Positions 14,840-22,674 of a DNA stretch of 24,653 bases are shown here, piece by piece (within the stretch, counting starts at the first letter, position 1; each line of letters begins with the position of its first letter). Location: positions 1 to 24,653 of the forward strand of contig CAKTSO010000013.1 of NCBI GenBank assembly GCA_934613185.1. Direction: 5' to 3'. This stretch comes from an uncultured Clostridia bacterium. GTDB lineage: Bacteria; Bacillota; Clostridia; Christensenellales; Maliibacteriaceae. The notes beneath the pieces were generated by a model. It did not search any database. It had not been told where the DNA came from and worked only from the letters and a program-made list of their open reading frames with translations. Position numbers and translations under genes: made by a program.

Positions 14840-15520
14840 ATGCAGAATCTTGCGGTATCCCATATTTTCGACGAAGCGCTCGCGAAAAAGATCGCGCGCG
14901 GCCTTCTTTCCATCGGCGCGGTGTTCCTGCGCCCGCAGGAGCCCTTCACCTGGGCCAGCGGCATCAAAAGTCCGATCTACTGCGACAATCGCCTGACGCT
15001 GACGGCGCCCGAGGTTCGCAATGAGATTGAGGAAGGCATCGCCAAGGTCGTCAAAGAGGCGTATCCCGAGGCGGAAGTTCTGATGGGCACGTCCACTGCG
15101 GGCATCGCGCACGCGGCAATCAGCGCGCATATCCTCGGCATGCCGATGGGCTACGTCCGCGGCGGCGCGAAGGATCACGGCCGCCAGAACCGCATCGAGG
15201 GCAAACTCGAAGCGGGGCAGAAGGTCGTCGTCGTCGAGGATCTGATCTCCACCGGCGGCAGCGTCATCGACGTCGTCGACGCACTGCGCGAGGCGGGCGC
15301 CGAGGTGCTCGGGATCGTCAGCATCTTTACTTATAATATGAAGCGCGGCGTGGAGCGTCTGGAAGAGGCGAACGTTAAAAATATCTCGCTGACGAACTTC
15401 GACGTCGTCGCCGAGGAGGCCGCCGAAGAGGGCTATATCAAAAAAGAAGACGTTGCGCGCCTCGTCGCCTTCCGCAACAATCCTTCCGATGAAAGCTGGA
15501 TCGAAGGAGCGAAAAAATGA
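14840..15520 (+). CDS. pyrE: Orotate phosphoribosyltransferase
   Basis: 226 residues with AAAAAAGGAG eight to seventeen bases before the ATG. It joins orotate to PRPP to give OMP. Recognised: 'GAVFLRPQEPFTWASGIKSPIYCDNR' (26-51), orotate-site region; flexible-loop 'GGAKDHGRQNRIEG' (108-121); and the PRPP-binding motif VVVVEDLISTGGS (129-141) with its paired acidic residues. The GTSTAGIAHA segment (83-92) is the usual pyrophosphate loop. It is slightly longer than the E. coli enzyme. It overlaps pyrB by 4 bases. Confidence 0.95.
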   Translation: MQNLAVSHIFDEALAKKIARGLLSIGAVFLRPQEPFTWASGIKSPIYCDNRLTLTAPEVRNEIEEGIAKVVKEAYPEAEVLMGTSTAGIAHAAISAHILGMPMGYVRGGAKDHGRQNRIEGKLEAGQKVVVVEDLISTGGSVIDVVDALREAGAEVLGIVSIFTYNMKRGVERLEEANVKNISLTNFDVVAEEAAEEGYIKKEDVARLVAFRNNPSDESWIEGAKK

Positions 15521-16431
15521 GAAGCTTGATCGATATTCTGGAATTGTCCACACAGGAGATCGACGAATTGATCGAAAAGGCGCAGGATATCATCGCGCAC
15601 CCGGAAGATTATCGCGAAAAGTGCCGTTATAAGAAGCTTGCCACGCTGTTTTTCGAGCCGTCGACGCGCACGCGTCTGTCCTTTGAGGCGGCGATGTACG
15701 AACTGGGCGGGCAGGTGCTCGGCTTCTCCGAGGCGCAAAGTTCCTCCGCGGCAAAGGGCGAAAGTGTCGCCGACACGGTTCGCGTCGTCAGCGGCTACGC
15801 GGACATCATCGCCATGCGCCATCCCAAAGAGGGCGCGCCGCTGGTCGCTTCCATGGCGGTGGATGTGCCGGTCATCAACGCGGGCGACGGCGGGCACAAC
15901 CATCCGACGCAGACGCTGACCGATCTTCTGACGATCAAACGCGAAAAGGGACGTCTTGACAACCTCACGGTGGGCTTTTGCGGCGACCTTAAATTCGGCC
16001 GCACGGTGCATTCGCTCATCGCGGCGCTGTCGCGCTATGAGAACGTCAAATTCGTGCTCGTCTCGCCGGAGGAATTGAAGCTTCCCGGCTACATCAAAAA
16101 AGAGATCCTGCAAAACAAGGGCCTTGAATTCATTCAGACGACGGATCTGGAAGCGGTCATGTCCGATCTTGATATTCTCTATATGACCCGCGTGCAGAAA
16201 GAGCGCTTTTTCAACGAAGAAGACTATCTGCGCTTGAAAGACAGCTATATCTTAACGCCGCAGAAGCTCGAGAGCGCGAAAGAGGATCTTTGCATTCTGC
16301 ATCCGCTGCCGCGCGTCAACGAGATCGAGACGACGATCGATTCCGATCCCCGCGCCTGCTATTTCCGCCAGGCCAAATACGGCAAGTATATCCGCATGGC
16401 GCTGATCTTAAAACTGCTGGAGGTGGAATAA
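15517..16431 (+). CDS. pyrB: Aspartate carbamoyltransferase catalytic subunit
   Basis: 304 residues, ATGA overlap with pyrE. It condenses carbamoyl phosphate with aspartate, the committed step. Carbamoyl-phosphate site STRTR (49-53) in FFEPSTRTRLSFEAA; K80 in the mobile loop (SSAAKGES); 'MRHPKEGAP' (100-108); 'HNHPTQTLTDL' (127-137); and 'LHPLPRVNEI' (261-270) for aspartate binding. All expected residues are present. Unusually for Bacillus-like operons it stands near the end, beside its regulatory subunit, rather than first. Confidence 0.96.
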   Translation: MRSLIDILELSTQEIDELIEKAQDIIAHPEDYREKCRYKKLATLFFEPSTRTRLSFEAAMYELGGQVLGFSEAQSSSAAKGESVADTVRVVSGYADIIAMRHPKEGAPLVASMAVDVPVINAGDGGHNHPTQTLTDLLTIKREKGRLDNLTVGFCGDLKFGRTVHSLIAALSRYENVKFVLVSPEELKLPGYIKKEILQNKGLEFIQTTDLEAVMSDLDILYMTRVQKERFFNEEDYLRLKDSYILTPQKLESAKEDLCILHPLPRVNEIETTIDSDPRACYFRQAKYGKYIRMALILKLLEVE

Positions 16432-16860
16432 ATGAATATCGATTCCATTCAAAACGGCATCGTGATCGATCATATCAAGGCCGGGCGCAGCATGCAGATC
16501 TATCGGTTTTTGCATCTGGACGAGCTGGACTGCTCCGTGGCGATCATCAAAAACGTCCACAGCACCAAAATGGGTCGCAAGGATATCATCAAGATTGACT
16601 CGGAAATGAACGTCGATTTGAACATTCTGGGTTTTATCGATCCGTTGATCACCGTTAACATCATCCGCGACGGTCAAATCGCCGAGAAATTGCACTTGAC
16701 GCTGCCGATTGAATTGAAAGACGTCCTTGTGTGCAAAAACCCGCGCTGCATCACCAGCACCGAACAGGGGCTGCATCACATTTTCCGTCTGAGGGATGCG
16801 GAACACGGCATATATCGCTGCCTGTACTGCGAAACGAAAGCGGAACGGAAAAATATTTAA
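16432..16860 (+). CDS. pyrI: Aspartate carbamoyltransferase regulatory subunit
   Basis: 142 residues; its ATG follows the pyrB stop codon with no gap. N-terminal allosteric nucleotide-binding domain (1-100: 'GIVIDHIKAGRSMQIYRFL', 'MGRKDIIKIDSE') and C-terminal zinc domain with four cysteines C101-x4-C106 and C130-x2-C133 (CKNPRC...CLYC). It should assemble with PyrB into the holoenzyme and make it sensitive to CTP/ATP. So the pathway would be controlled both by PyrR-type attenuation and by allostery. Bacillus lacks PyrI; many Clostridia have it. The operon terminator follows 15 bases later. Confidence 0.94.
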   Translation: MNIDSIQNGIVIDHIKAGRSMQIYRFLHLDELDCSVAIIKNVHSTKMGRKDIIKIDSEMNVDLNILGFIDPLITVNIIRDGQIAEKLHLTLPIELKDVLVCKNPRCITSTEQGLHHIFRLRDAEHGIYRCLYCETKAERKNI

Positions 16861-16875
16861 AAAATATTGCCGGGA

Positions 16876-16918
16876 AAGCGAGCCGTTCGCGCCGATTGCG
16901 GGCGGCTCGCTTGTATTT
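16876..16918 (+). terminator. Terminator of the pyr operon
   Basis: AAGCGAGCCG (16876-16885) pairs perfectly with CGGCTCGCTT (16903-16912), with a 17-base loop that can form an inner CGC/GCG pair, followed by GTATTTT. Confidence 0.8.
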
Positions 16919-16940
16919 TGCGCACGGTTTGTGCTAAGAT
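16911..16940 (+). promoter_or_regulatory. Likely promoter of the two-component/GerMN operon
   Basis: TTGTAT (16911-16916) and TAAGAT (16935-16940, with an upstream TG one base away, extended -10), spacer 18. The -35 overlaps the pyr terminator arm. The leader can form a 6-bp hairpin GCCGCG/CGCGGC (16960-16981) with a T-rich loop, of unknown meaning. Confidence 0.45.
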
Positions 16941-16993
16941 AGAGACAGCGAAAACGTCTGCCGCGGGCTTTTTTTCGCGGCGGATCGGAAGAA

Positions 16994-16999
16994 AGAGGT
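16994..16999 (+). promoter_or_regulatory. Ribosome binding site that fixes the response-regulator start
   Basis: AGAGGT is nine bases before the ATG at 17009 but directly abuts the ATG at 17000, so 17009 is the better start. Confidence 0.65.
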
Positions 17000-17008
17000 A
17001 TGCTTGGT

Positions 17009-17707
17009 ATGCCAAGGAAGCTGCTTGTTGTGGACGATGAACCTTCCATCGTGAAGGGGCTGCGCTTTACGCTGACGCAGGACGGCTATGAGGTCGACGT
17101 CGCTTACGACGGACAGGAAGCGCTGGATAAATTTGCGCAGAATACTTACGATCTGATCGTGCTGGACGTGATGCTCCCCGGCGTGGACGGGCTTCGCGTC
17201 TGCCAAAACATCCGCGAGAATTCCTCCGTGCCGATCATCATGCTGACGGCCAAGGGCGAGGATATGGATAAGATTCTCGGGCTGGAATACGGCGCGGACG
17301 ATTATGTGACCAAGCCGTTCAATATTCTGGAGTTAAAGGCGCGCATCAAGACCGTACTGCGCCGCGCCGCCGCGACGCATGCCGCCGCGCCCGTGCAGGA
17401 AAAGCGCATTTCGCAGATCGGCGATCTTTGCGTCAACGCGGAGAACCGTTCGGTCTTCATCGGCGAAAAGGAGATCAACTTGACGGCGAAGGAGTTCGAC
17501 CTTCTGTATCTTTTCATCTCCAACCCGGGAAAAGTGTACAGCCGCGAAAATCTTCTGGAAACGATCTGGAAATACGATTATCTTGGCGACCTGCGCACCG
17601 TCGACGTGCATATCCGCCGCCTGCGCGAAAAGGTCGAAAAAGATCCGAGTCATCCCCGCTATATCCACACCAAATGGGGGGTAGGCTACTATTTTGCTGA
17701 GAAGTAG
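17009..17707 (+). CDS. OmpR/PhoB-family response regulator
   Basis: 232 residues. Receiver domain 1-118: acidic pair D9-D10, phosphate acceptor D53 in DLIVLDVMLPG, T80 in IIMLTAKGE, K102 in DDYVTKPFN. After an Ala/Pro linker (about 119-130) comes a winged-helix DNA-binding domain (132-232) with 'INLTAKEFDLLYLFISNPGKVYSRENLLETIW' and 'RTVDVHIRRLREKVE...IHTKWGVGYYF'. It is cytoplasmic and should be phosphorylated by the next gene product. Its reading frame overlaps the kinase by 14 bases. It resembles the WalR/PhoP/ResD/MtrA group, but which one cannot be told from sequence alone; a house-keeping envelope regulator is plausible from the GerMN neighbours. Confidence 0.93.
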   Translation: MPRKLLVVDDEPSIVKGLRFTLTQDGYEVDVAYDGQEALDKFAQNTYDLIVLDVMLPGVDGLRVCQNIRENSSVPIIMLTAKGEDMDKILGLEYGADDYVTKPFNILELKARIKTVLRRAAATHAAAPVQEKRISQIGDLCVNAENRSVFIGEKEINLTAKEFDLLYLFISNPGKVYSRENLLETIWKYDYLGDLRTVDVHIRRLREKVEKDPSHPRYIHTKWGVGYYFAEK

Positions 17708-19181
17708 GATCGCGTCGTTATTTGCAAGCATAAGAGGGCGGTTCATCGTGGCCTATATGGTCATTATGACCGTTTTGCTTGCATTTTTTAATTTATCGGT
17801 GATCAATATGATCGAGCGCTCCCTCGTCAATCGTCGCGTCAACGAACTGCGCGTGACGGTCGAGACGCTGAGCGCCAACATCGCGCCGCAGTTCGCGGCC
17901 TACGATGCGACCGGCATCTACGATTATGTGCGCTCGGTCAGCGAGCAAAACGACGCCCGCGTCATTGTCGCCGATTCCGGCGGCGTCGTGCAGGTCGACG
18001 CGTTTTCCAAGATCAACGCGCTGCGCCTCTGGCAGGACGAAGTGACGCAGGTTTTGGATGGCGACGAGTTTGCCTACGGATTTCACCGCGAAACGCTGGA
18101 AAAAAACGAGGAACAGACGGATCAATGGCTGATCTACTGCGTCTCGCCGCTGATCTACGACGGTGCGCGCATCGGCGCGGTGCTGTATTCCACCAGCGTT
18201 CAGGATCTTGTGGATATGCTCGGCATGATGAGCAGCAACATGCGCGTCAACGCGGCGGGCGTCGGTACGCTCGTCATGATCATGAGCTTTTTCATCGCCA
18301 CATTTATGCTGAATCCGATCGAGGACTTGACGCGTGCGATCGAGACGATGAGCCGGGAACGTTTCGTACACCCGGTGACGGTCGAATCCAGCGGGCACAG
18401 CGAACTTGCGCGCCTTGCGGCGGCTTTTAACAACATGACGCAGAAACTGGAGGCGACCGAGCGGGCGAGAAACGAATTTGTCTCCAATGCTTCTCATGAA
18501 CTGAAAACGCCTTTGAGCTCCATGAAAGTGCTTACGGAATCGCTTTTGCACAGTGATACGTTTGACGAAGACCTGACGCGCGAATTTCTGGGCGACATCG
18601 ACCACGAGATCGATCGCTTGAGTGCGCTCGTGTCCGACCTTCTGCTTTTGACGCAGATGGATAAACAGAGCACCGCGTTTTCCCTGCGCCCCGTGTCACT
18701 CGCCGACGTGACGGAGCGCGCGCTGAAAAATCTCGTGCCGCTTGCAAAAGGGAAGGACATCTCGATCGAGGCGGACATCGGCGACGACTGCGTCGTCATG
18801 GGCGACGACATGCGCCTTTACCAAATGGTGACGAATTTAACGGACAACGCCATCAAATATACGCCCGCGGGCGGCAGCGTTCACGTTTCGCTCGCCGCGC
18901 GGGACGGCGAGGGCGTTCTGCGCGTCCGCGACAGCGGCATCGGCATCCCTAAAGAAGCGATTGACCATATCTTTGAACGATTCTATCGCGTGGACAAGGC
19001 GCGCGCCCGCGCCGTCGGCGGAACGGGGCTCGGGCTTTCGATCGTCTATCAGATCGTCGAACTGCATGCGGGTACGATCGGTGTCGACAGTGTCGAGGGC
19101 AGCGGAAGCGTGTTTACCGTCCGCATTCCGCTTGCCGCGGAGCGCGAAGAAGAACTTTTGCCGGAGGAGGCGCCGCAATGA
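17694..19181 (+). CDS. Membrane sensor histidine kinase
   Basis: 495 residues from a TTG start inside the regulator gene; the next ATG would cut into the first membrane helix, so TTG is favoured. Layout: TM1 about 17-39, extracytoplasmic sensor region 40-186, TM2 about 187-206, HAMP about 207-260, dimerisation domain with phospho-acceptor H268 in SNASHELKTPLSS, and a C-terminal ATPase with N box (LTDNAIKYTP, about 384-393), G1 (RDSGIGIPKE), F box (IFERFYRVDKARAR) and G2 (GGTGLGLSIVYQIV). All catalytic boxes are intact. The sensor part looks like the single-Cache/PAS-like fold of WalK/VicK-type kinases. It overlaps the following GerMN gene by 4 bases, linking them functionally. Confidence 0.93.
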   Translation: MLRSRIASLFASIRGRFIVAYMVIMTVLLAFFNLSVINMIERSLVNRRVNELRVTVETLSANIAPQFAAYDATGIYDYVRSVSEQNDARVIVADSGGVVQVDAFSKINALRLWQDEVTQVLDGDEFAYGFHRETLEKNEEQTDQWLIYCVSPLIYDGARIGAVLYSTSVQDLVDMLGMMSSNMRVNAAGVGTLVMIMSFFIATFMLNPIEDLTRAIETMSRERFVHPVTVESSGHSELARLAAAFNNMTQKLEATERARNEFVSNASHELKTPLSSMKVLTESLLHSDTFDEDLTREFLGDIDHEIDRLSALVSDLLLLTQMDKQSTAFSLRPVSLADVTERALKNLVPLAKGKDISIEADIGDDCVVMGDDMRLYQMVTNLTDNAIKYTPAGGSVHVSLAARDGEGVLRVRDSGIGIPKEAIDHIFERFYRVDKARARAVGGTGLGLSIVYQIVELHAGTIGVDSVEGSGSVFTVRIPLAAEREEELLPEEAPQ

Positions 19182-20200
19182 ATGCCGTGAAGAAAATTTC
19201 GCTCCTGTTTCTTGCCGCCGCACTGATTGCGGGGCAATGCGCCTGTTCCTGGCGCGGCCGCGTGATTCGGGAGGATCTGCCAGACGGCGAGACGGCGACG
19301 GACGCGGCGCCGCAGATCATCAGCCCGTCCGACGGCACGGCGGGGCAGTCGTATGAAAGCACCGTTTCGCTCTATTTTCCCTATTCGGAGGATTCGCTTT
19401 TGGGAAGAGAGGAGCGCACGATCCTTTATTCGGCGAACGATCGGCTCGAAAACGCCGTGCTGAACGCGCTTCTTGCGGGGCCGAGCGAGGATTATCCCCA
19501 GTTAAACCCGATCGTCAACGAAAAAACGCAGATCGTCAACACGTCCTTGAGCGGCAACTGTTTGTTTATCACGTTCAATTCCGCGTTTTTGGACCCTGTG
19601 AGCGAGATGCCGGAAAACTGGACGGACGACGCGGAACTGCTTGCGACCGTCCGCGCGCAGCGACGGCTTGCCGTGCTTTCGATCGTCAATTCCGTCACCG
19701 CGGTCCCGGGCGTGCGTCAGGTGCAGATTTTGGTCGACACGGGGGACGACGGCCTCGGCCGCCGCATCCGCCGTCAGGATGTCGGCCTTTCGCCCACGGG
19801 CGACAATGTGGACGAGCTTTTGGAGGCGATCAGCCGCCAGTACGCGTCCAATGCGTCGCTTCAGACGGTCTCGAGCCTCGTGTTTCGTTTGATGCAGGAC
19901 AAAAACGCCGATCGCCTCTATACTTACATTGCCGATGGCTATAACGATGAAAAGCCGACGTACGCGCAGTGGATCGATGCGTTCCGAAGCGTGGAATGGA
20001 CGCTGGAATCCTATGAAGTCATGGAAAGCGTACCGGGCTATGACGGCGAGAGCGCGAACGTGTTCGTCAATGCCAAATTCAACATTTCCCTCGGCGGGGC
20101 GCAGGAGTACATGGGCGTGAAGCTTCGTTTTGTCTGCCAAAGCGGCGTGTGGAAGGTCGAATACGATTCTCTGCGCGCGATTCTGCCTTCGGCACAGTGA
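19178..20200 (+). CDS. Secreted/lipoprotein GerMN-domain protein
   Basis: 340 residues; ATGA overlap with the kinase, GGAGGAGG upstream. The N-terminus MNAVKKISLLFLAAALIAGQCAC is a signal sequence with cysteines at 21 and 23, but neither has a classical lipobox (residue -1 is Gln or Ala, -3 is Ala or Gln), so lipidation is uncertain. A GerMN domain spans about 62-190, with the characteristic 'VSLYFPY' strand and 'LENAVLNALLAGP' helix. The C-terminal third (about 215-335, ending 'GVWKVEYDSLRAIL') is a separate alpha+beta domain that resembles NTF2-like folds; this is a guess. GerMN proteins act at the cell surface in sporulation/germination (GerM) or as kinase partners (LpqB). The tight coupling suggests a link to the upstream sensor. 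Confidence 0.85.
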   Translation: MNAVKKISLLFLAAALIAGQCACSWRGRVIREDLPDGETATDAAPQIISPSDGTAGQSYESTVSLYFPYSEDSLLGREERTILYSANDRLENAVLNALLAGPSEDYPQLNPIVNEKTQIVNTSLSGNCLFITFNSAFLDPVSEMPENWTDDAELLATVRAQRRLAVLSIVNSVTAVPGVRQVQILVDTGDDGLGRRIRRQDVGLSPTGDNVDELLEAISRQYASNASLQTVSSLVFRLMQDKNADRLYTYIADGYNDEKPTYAQWIDAFRSVEWTLESYEVMESVPGYDGESANVFVNAKFNISLGGAQEYMGVKLRFVCQSGVWKVEYDSLRAILPSAQ

Positions 20201-20250
20201 AATGACAGCTGCCAGAATCAAGACAAAACAGGAATAAGAAACCAGAGAAG

Positions 20251-20259
20251 AAAGGGTGG
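20251..20259 (+). promoter_or_regulatory. Ribosome binding site of the triple-GerMN gene
   Basis: AAAGGGTGG is nine bases before ATG 20269 and overlaps by one base the alternative TTG at 20260, so the ATG is preferred. Confidence 0.6.
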
Positions 20260-20268
20260 TTGCGCGGG

Positions 20269-21699
20269 ATGAAAAAAAGAGCATGGACGGCGATCGCGCT
20301 TTTGATCGCAATTTTGTTCGGCGCATCCGCCTGCGCAAAACAAACGGCGCAGCTTCCGGCGAGGGAAGAAGTGTCGCTGGAATTGGAACGCGACGTCAGC
20401 GCGTCCAACAATGAGAACATCGTGCTGTATTTCCCCGGCGTCGACGATCCCGAGCGGCTGTATGCCGAAAACAGAAGTGTCAGCGTCTATTCCGCCTCCT
20501 CGATGGTCGACGTGGCGATCGAGGCGCTGCTGAAGGGGCCGCAGAACAAAGAGCTCTACGCCGTGATCCCGAAAGATGTGCGCCTCATCATGACGGAGCA
20601 GTCGTCCAACCTTGTGACGGTACATTTGTCTTCCGAATTATTGCAGCTGGAGGATCGACAGCTTCTTCTTGCGAAGATCTCGATCATCAACACGCTGACC
20701 TCTCTTTCCGGCGTGGAATATGTTACGCTCATGTGCGACGAAAAGGAAGTGCCGGTCATGGGCTACACCTCCGGCGCAGAGGGCATGTTCATCGGGACGC
20801 TCGACGAAAAGATCACGCAGATCGAGAATGCGCTTGCCTCCGGCGAGAACGAGCGGAAGATCACGCTGTATTTTCAGGACGGCACGGGGGATTATCTTCT
20901 GCCCGAGGTGCGGACGGTCAGCGTTTCGGACGACATGGCGCAGACGGCGTTCCGCGAGCTTTTGAGCGGTCCGGTCGACACGGTCCGCTGCACGGCGGTA
21001 CTGCGAAGCGATCTGACGCTTGTCGAAGAGCCGAAACTGACGACACTGCCGAGCGGTACGACGCTTTTGACGATCAACGTCTCCAACGATCCGGAATTTT
21101 GGCGCGCCTCCAGCGGTCAGCGGATGATGCGCGTCGGTGCGATTGTGCTGAGCATGACAAGCAACATGGCGGACGTGGATGCGGTCTCCGTCTTGATGGA
21201 TTCCGTGCCGATCAACCGCTATGTCACGGGCAGCAGCGATTATTTGCGGGCGTCGATGTTCCGAAATCTCGTCGGCGACACGATGACGCTGTTTTTCCCG
21301 AACGAGAGCGCGTCAATGCTCGTCGAGGTGCAGCGCATTGTCGATCAGTCCAGCGTCGGCCGAGCGCGGGAGATTCTGCGCGAGCTTTTCGAAGGGCCGA
21401 ACGCGTCGGAGACGCCGAGAGCCGCGGCGCTTGCGGCGAATTTTTCCGACAGCGACGTTTTGGGCATCCGCATTCAAAACGGTCTGATGACGGTCAACTT
21501 AACCAGCGACGCGGTGCAGCGGTTATTCGCACTCGACCGCGACGGGCAGGAGACGAACGTCTATGCGATCGTCAACTCGCTCTGCCAGTTGCAGGGCGTC
21601 ACGCGCGTTCGCTTCATTGCCGAGGGGCAGAGCATCATTTCCGGCGGCGAAATTTCGCTGGAAAATCCGCTCATGCCGAACATCGGCCTTGTAAACTGA
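20269..21699 (+). CDS. Lipoprotein with three tandem GerMN domains
   Basis: 476 residues from the ATG at 20269. The signal peptide MKKRAWTAIALLIAILFGASAC ends in a good lipobox (ASAC, lipidated C22), so it should sit on the outer face of the membrane. Three GerMN repeats are visible at about 50-165, 196-315 and 337-460. Each begins with an aromatic strand (IVLYFPG, ITLYFQD, MTLFFPN) and carries a helix ending in a Gly-Pro turn (EALLKGP, ELLSGP, ELFEGP), then a conserved strand and 'IVNSL'-like helix. Bacillus GerM has two such domains. It lies 68 bases after the single-GerMN gene, same strand. Possible roles: envelope or sporulation complex scaffold, or input to the kinase. No enzyme motif is seen. 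Confidence 0.85.
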   Translation: MKKRAWTAIALLIAILFGASACAKQTAQLPAREEVSLELERDVSASNNENIVLYFPGVDDPERLYAENRSVSVYSASSMVDVAIEALLKGPQNKELYAVIPKDVRLIMTEQSSNLVTVHLSSELLQLEDRQLLLAKISIINTLTSLSGVEYVTLMCDEKEVPVMGYTSGAEGMFIGTLDEKITQIENALASGENERKITLYFQDGTGDYLLPEVRTVSVSDDMAQTAFRELLSGPVDTVRCTAVLRSDLTLVEEPKLTTLPSGTTLLTINVSNDPEFWRASSGQRMMRVGAIVLSMTSNMADVDAVSVLMDSVPINRYVTGSSDYLRASMFRNLVGDTMTLFFPNESASMLVEVQRIVDQSSVGRAREILRELFEGPNASETPRAAALAANFSDSDVLGIRIQNGLMTVNLTSDAVQRLFALDRDGQETNVYAIVNSLCQLQGVTRVRFIAEGQSIISGGEISLENPLMPNIGLVN

Positions 21700-21708
21700 C
21701 GATTGGAG

Positions 21709-21737
21709 AACGGCTGAAAACGGCCGTTTTCGATAAA
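21709..21737 (+). terminator. Possible weak terminator after the GerMN operon
   Basis: AACGGC (21709-21714) can pair with GCCGTT (21723-21728), followed by TTCGATAAATTTTT; the overlapping 16-bp perfect palindrome GAAAACGGCCGTTTTC occupies 21716-21731. The T-tract is broken, so read-through into the next gene is possible. Confidence 0.35.
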
Positions 21738-21762
21738 TTTTTAAAAATCAAAAGGAGCCATT

Positions 21763-22674
21763 ATGCACTACCGGTTTGCGCCGATCAAACTTGAAGACAA
21801 AAAACGAATGGACGCGTTCTTCCTTGCGGAGGAATACGACAATTCCGAACTTTGTTTCGGCAACATGTTTCTGTGGAAAGACAGTTGGCACATTGAGATC
21901 TGCATCACGGACGACGATATCCTGCTTCTGCGCGGCTTCCAGCCCGGCGGCGAGCGCTTCTTCTTCCCGCCGATCCTCAAGAGACCGAACCAGATGGCCA
22001 GCGGCATGCAGCACTGCATCGATGCTTCGCACGAAGAGGGCAGGCCGTTTTTGATGTACGGCGTGACGGAACGGATCGTGGAATTGCTGCACCGCAGCTG
22101 CAACGCGGACGATTACGTCATCGTCGAGGACCGCGACAATTTCGACTATGTCTACAACACGAAAGATCTGATCGAACTGCCCGGAAGCAAGTACCACGCA
22201 AAGCGCAATCACATCAACAAAATGCGTGCGACGGTGGAGACCGTCTACGAGCGCATGAACGATTCGCTTGTCGAGCCGTGCTACCAAAGCTACATGCTCT
22301 GGTACGAAAAACGGCAGGCGGAAGGGTTCGATCCGACGCTCGAAGACGAGAAAGTCTCCGTGCGGCTGGCGCTGGATCATTGGAAGGAACTGGAATTTGA
22401 CGGCGGCGCGCTCCTGATCGACGGCCGTGTGGAGGCGTTCTCTTTGGGAGAGCGTCGCAAATGCGACATGGCGGTCATTCATGTGGAAAAGGCCAACACC
22501 GAATATCCCGGGCTTTACGCGCTCATCAATCAGCAGACGGCGCAGAACGTGTTTTGCGATGTGCGCTATTTGAATCGTGAGGAGGACATGGGCCTTCCCG
22601 GCCTTCGCCGCGCGAAGGAGTCGTATCACCCTTGCCGCATGGTTCGCAAGTTCATCGTTCGTCAGCGCGTATGA
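21763..22674 (+). CDS. DUF2156 protein (phosphatidylglycerol lysyltransferase C-terminal-like)
   Basis: 303 residues with AAAAGGAG nine bases before the ATG. The chain matches DUF2156 proteins throughout: 'SELCFGNMFLW' (28-38), 'FDYVYNTKDLIELPGSKYHAKRNHINK' (127-153) and a C-terminal 'YLNREEDMGLPGLRRAKESYHPCRM' (269-293). The family has a double GNAT-like fold related to the catalytic part of MprF, which transfers amino acids from aminoacyl-tRNA to phosphatidylglycerol. Here the membrane flippase part is absent and no membrane helices are seen, so the substrate is unknown; aminoacylation or peptide transfer in the cytoplasm is only inferred. It overlaps the following acetyltransferase by 4 bases. 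Confidence 0.88.
   Translation: MHYRFAPIKLEDKKRMDAFFLAEEYDNSELCFGNMFLWKDSWHIEICITDDDILLLRGFQPGGERFFFPPILKRPNQMASGMQHCIDASHEEGRPFLMYGVTERIVELLHRSCNADDYVIVEDRDNFDYVYNTKDLIELPGSKYHAKRNHINKMRATVETVYERMNDSLVEPCYQSYMLWYEKRQAEGFDPTLEDEKVSVRLALDHWKELEFDGGALLIDGRVEAFSLGERRKCDMAVIHVEKANTEYPGLYALINQQTAQNVFCDVRYLNREEDMGLPGLRRAKESYHPCRMVRKFIVRQRV

Noticed and set aside
14090..15553. Long minus-strand open frame (487 codons) opposite pyrF and pyrE
   Set aside because: It is a by-product of GC-rich codon use opposite two well-identified enzymes; the translation is Arg/His-rich with no family resemblance. The same applies to the long antisense frames at 1309-2469, 4543-5118, 5096-6238, 10986-12128, 12206-13258 and 21748-22692.
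16960..16981. Riboswitch in the response-regulator leader
   Set aside because: Only one 6-bp hairpin with a T-rich loop; no known riboswitch motif and the leader is too short.
22632..22670. Longer N-terminus for the Eis-like protein
   Set aside because: The extra 13 residues lie inside the DUF2156 gene without a ribosome site; the ATGA overlap at 22671 is the common pattern in this region.
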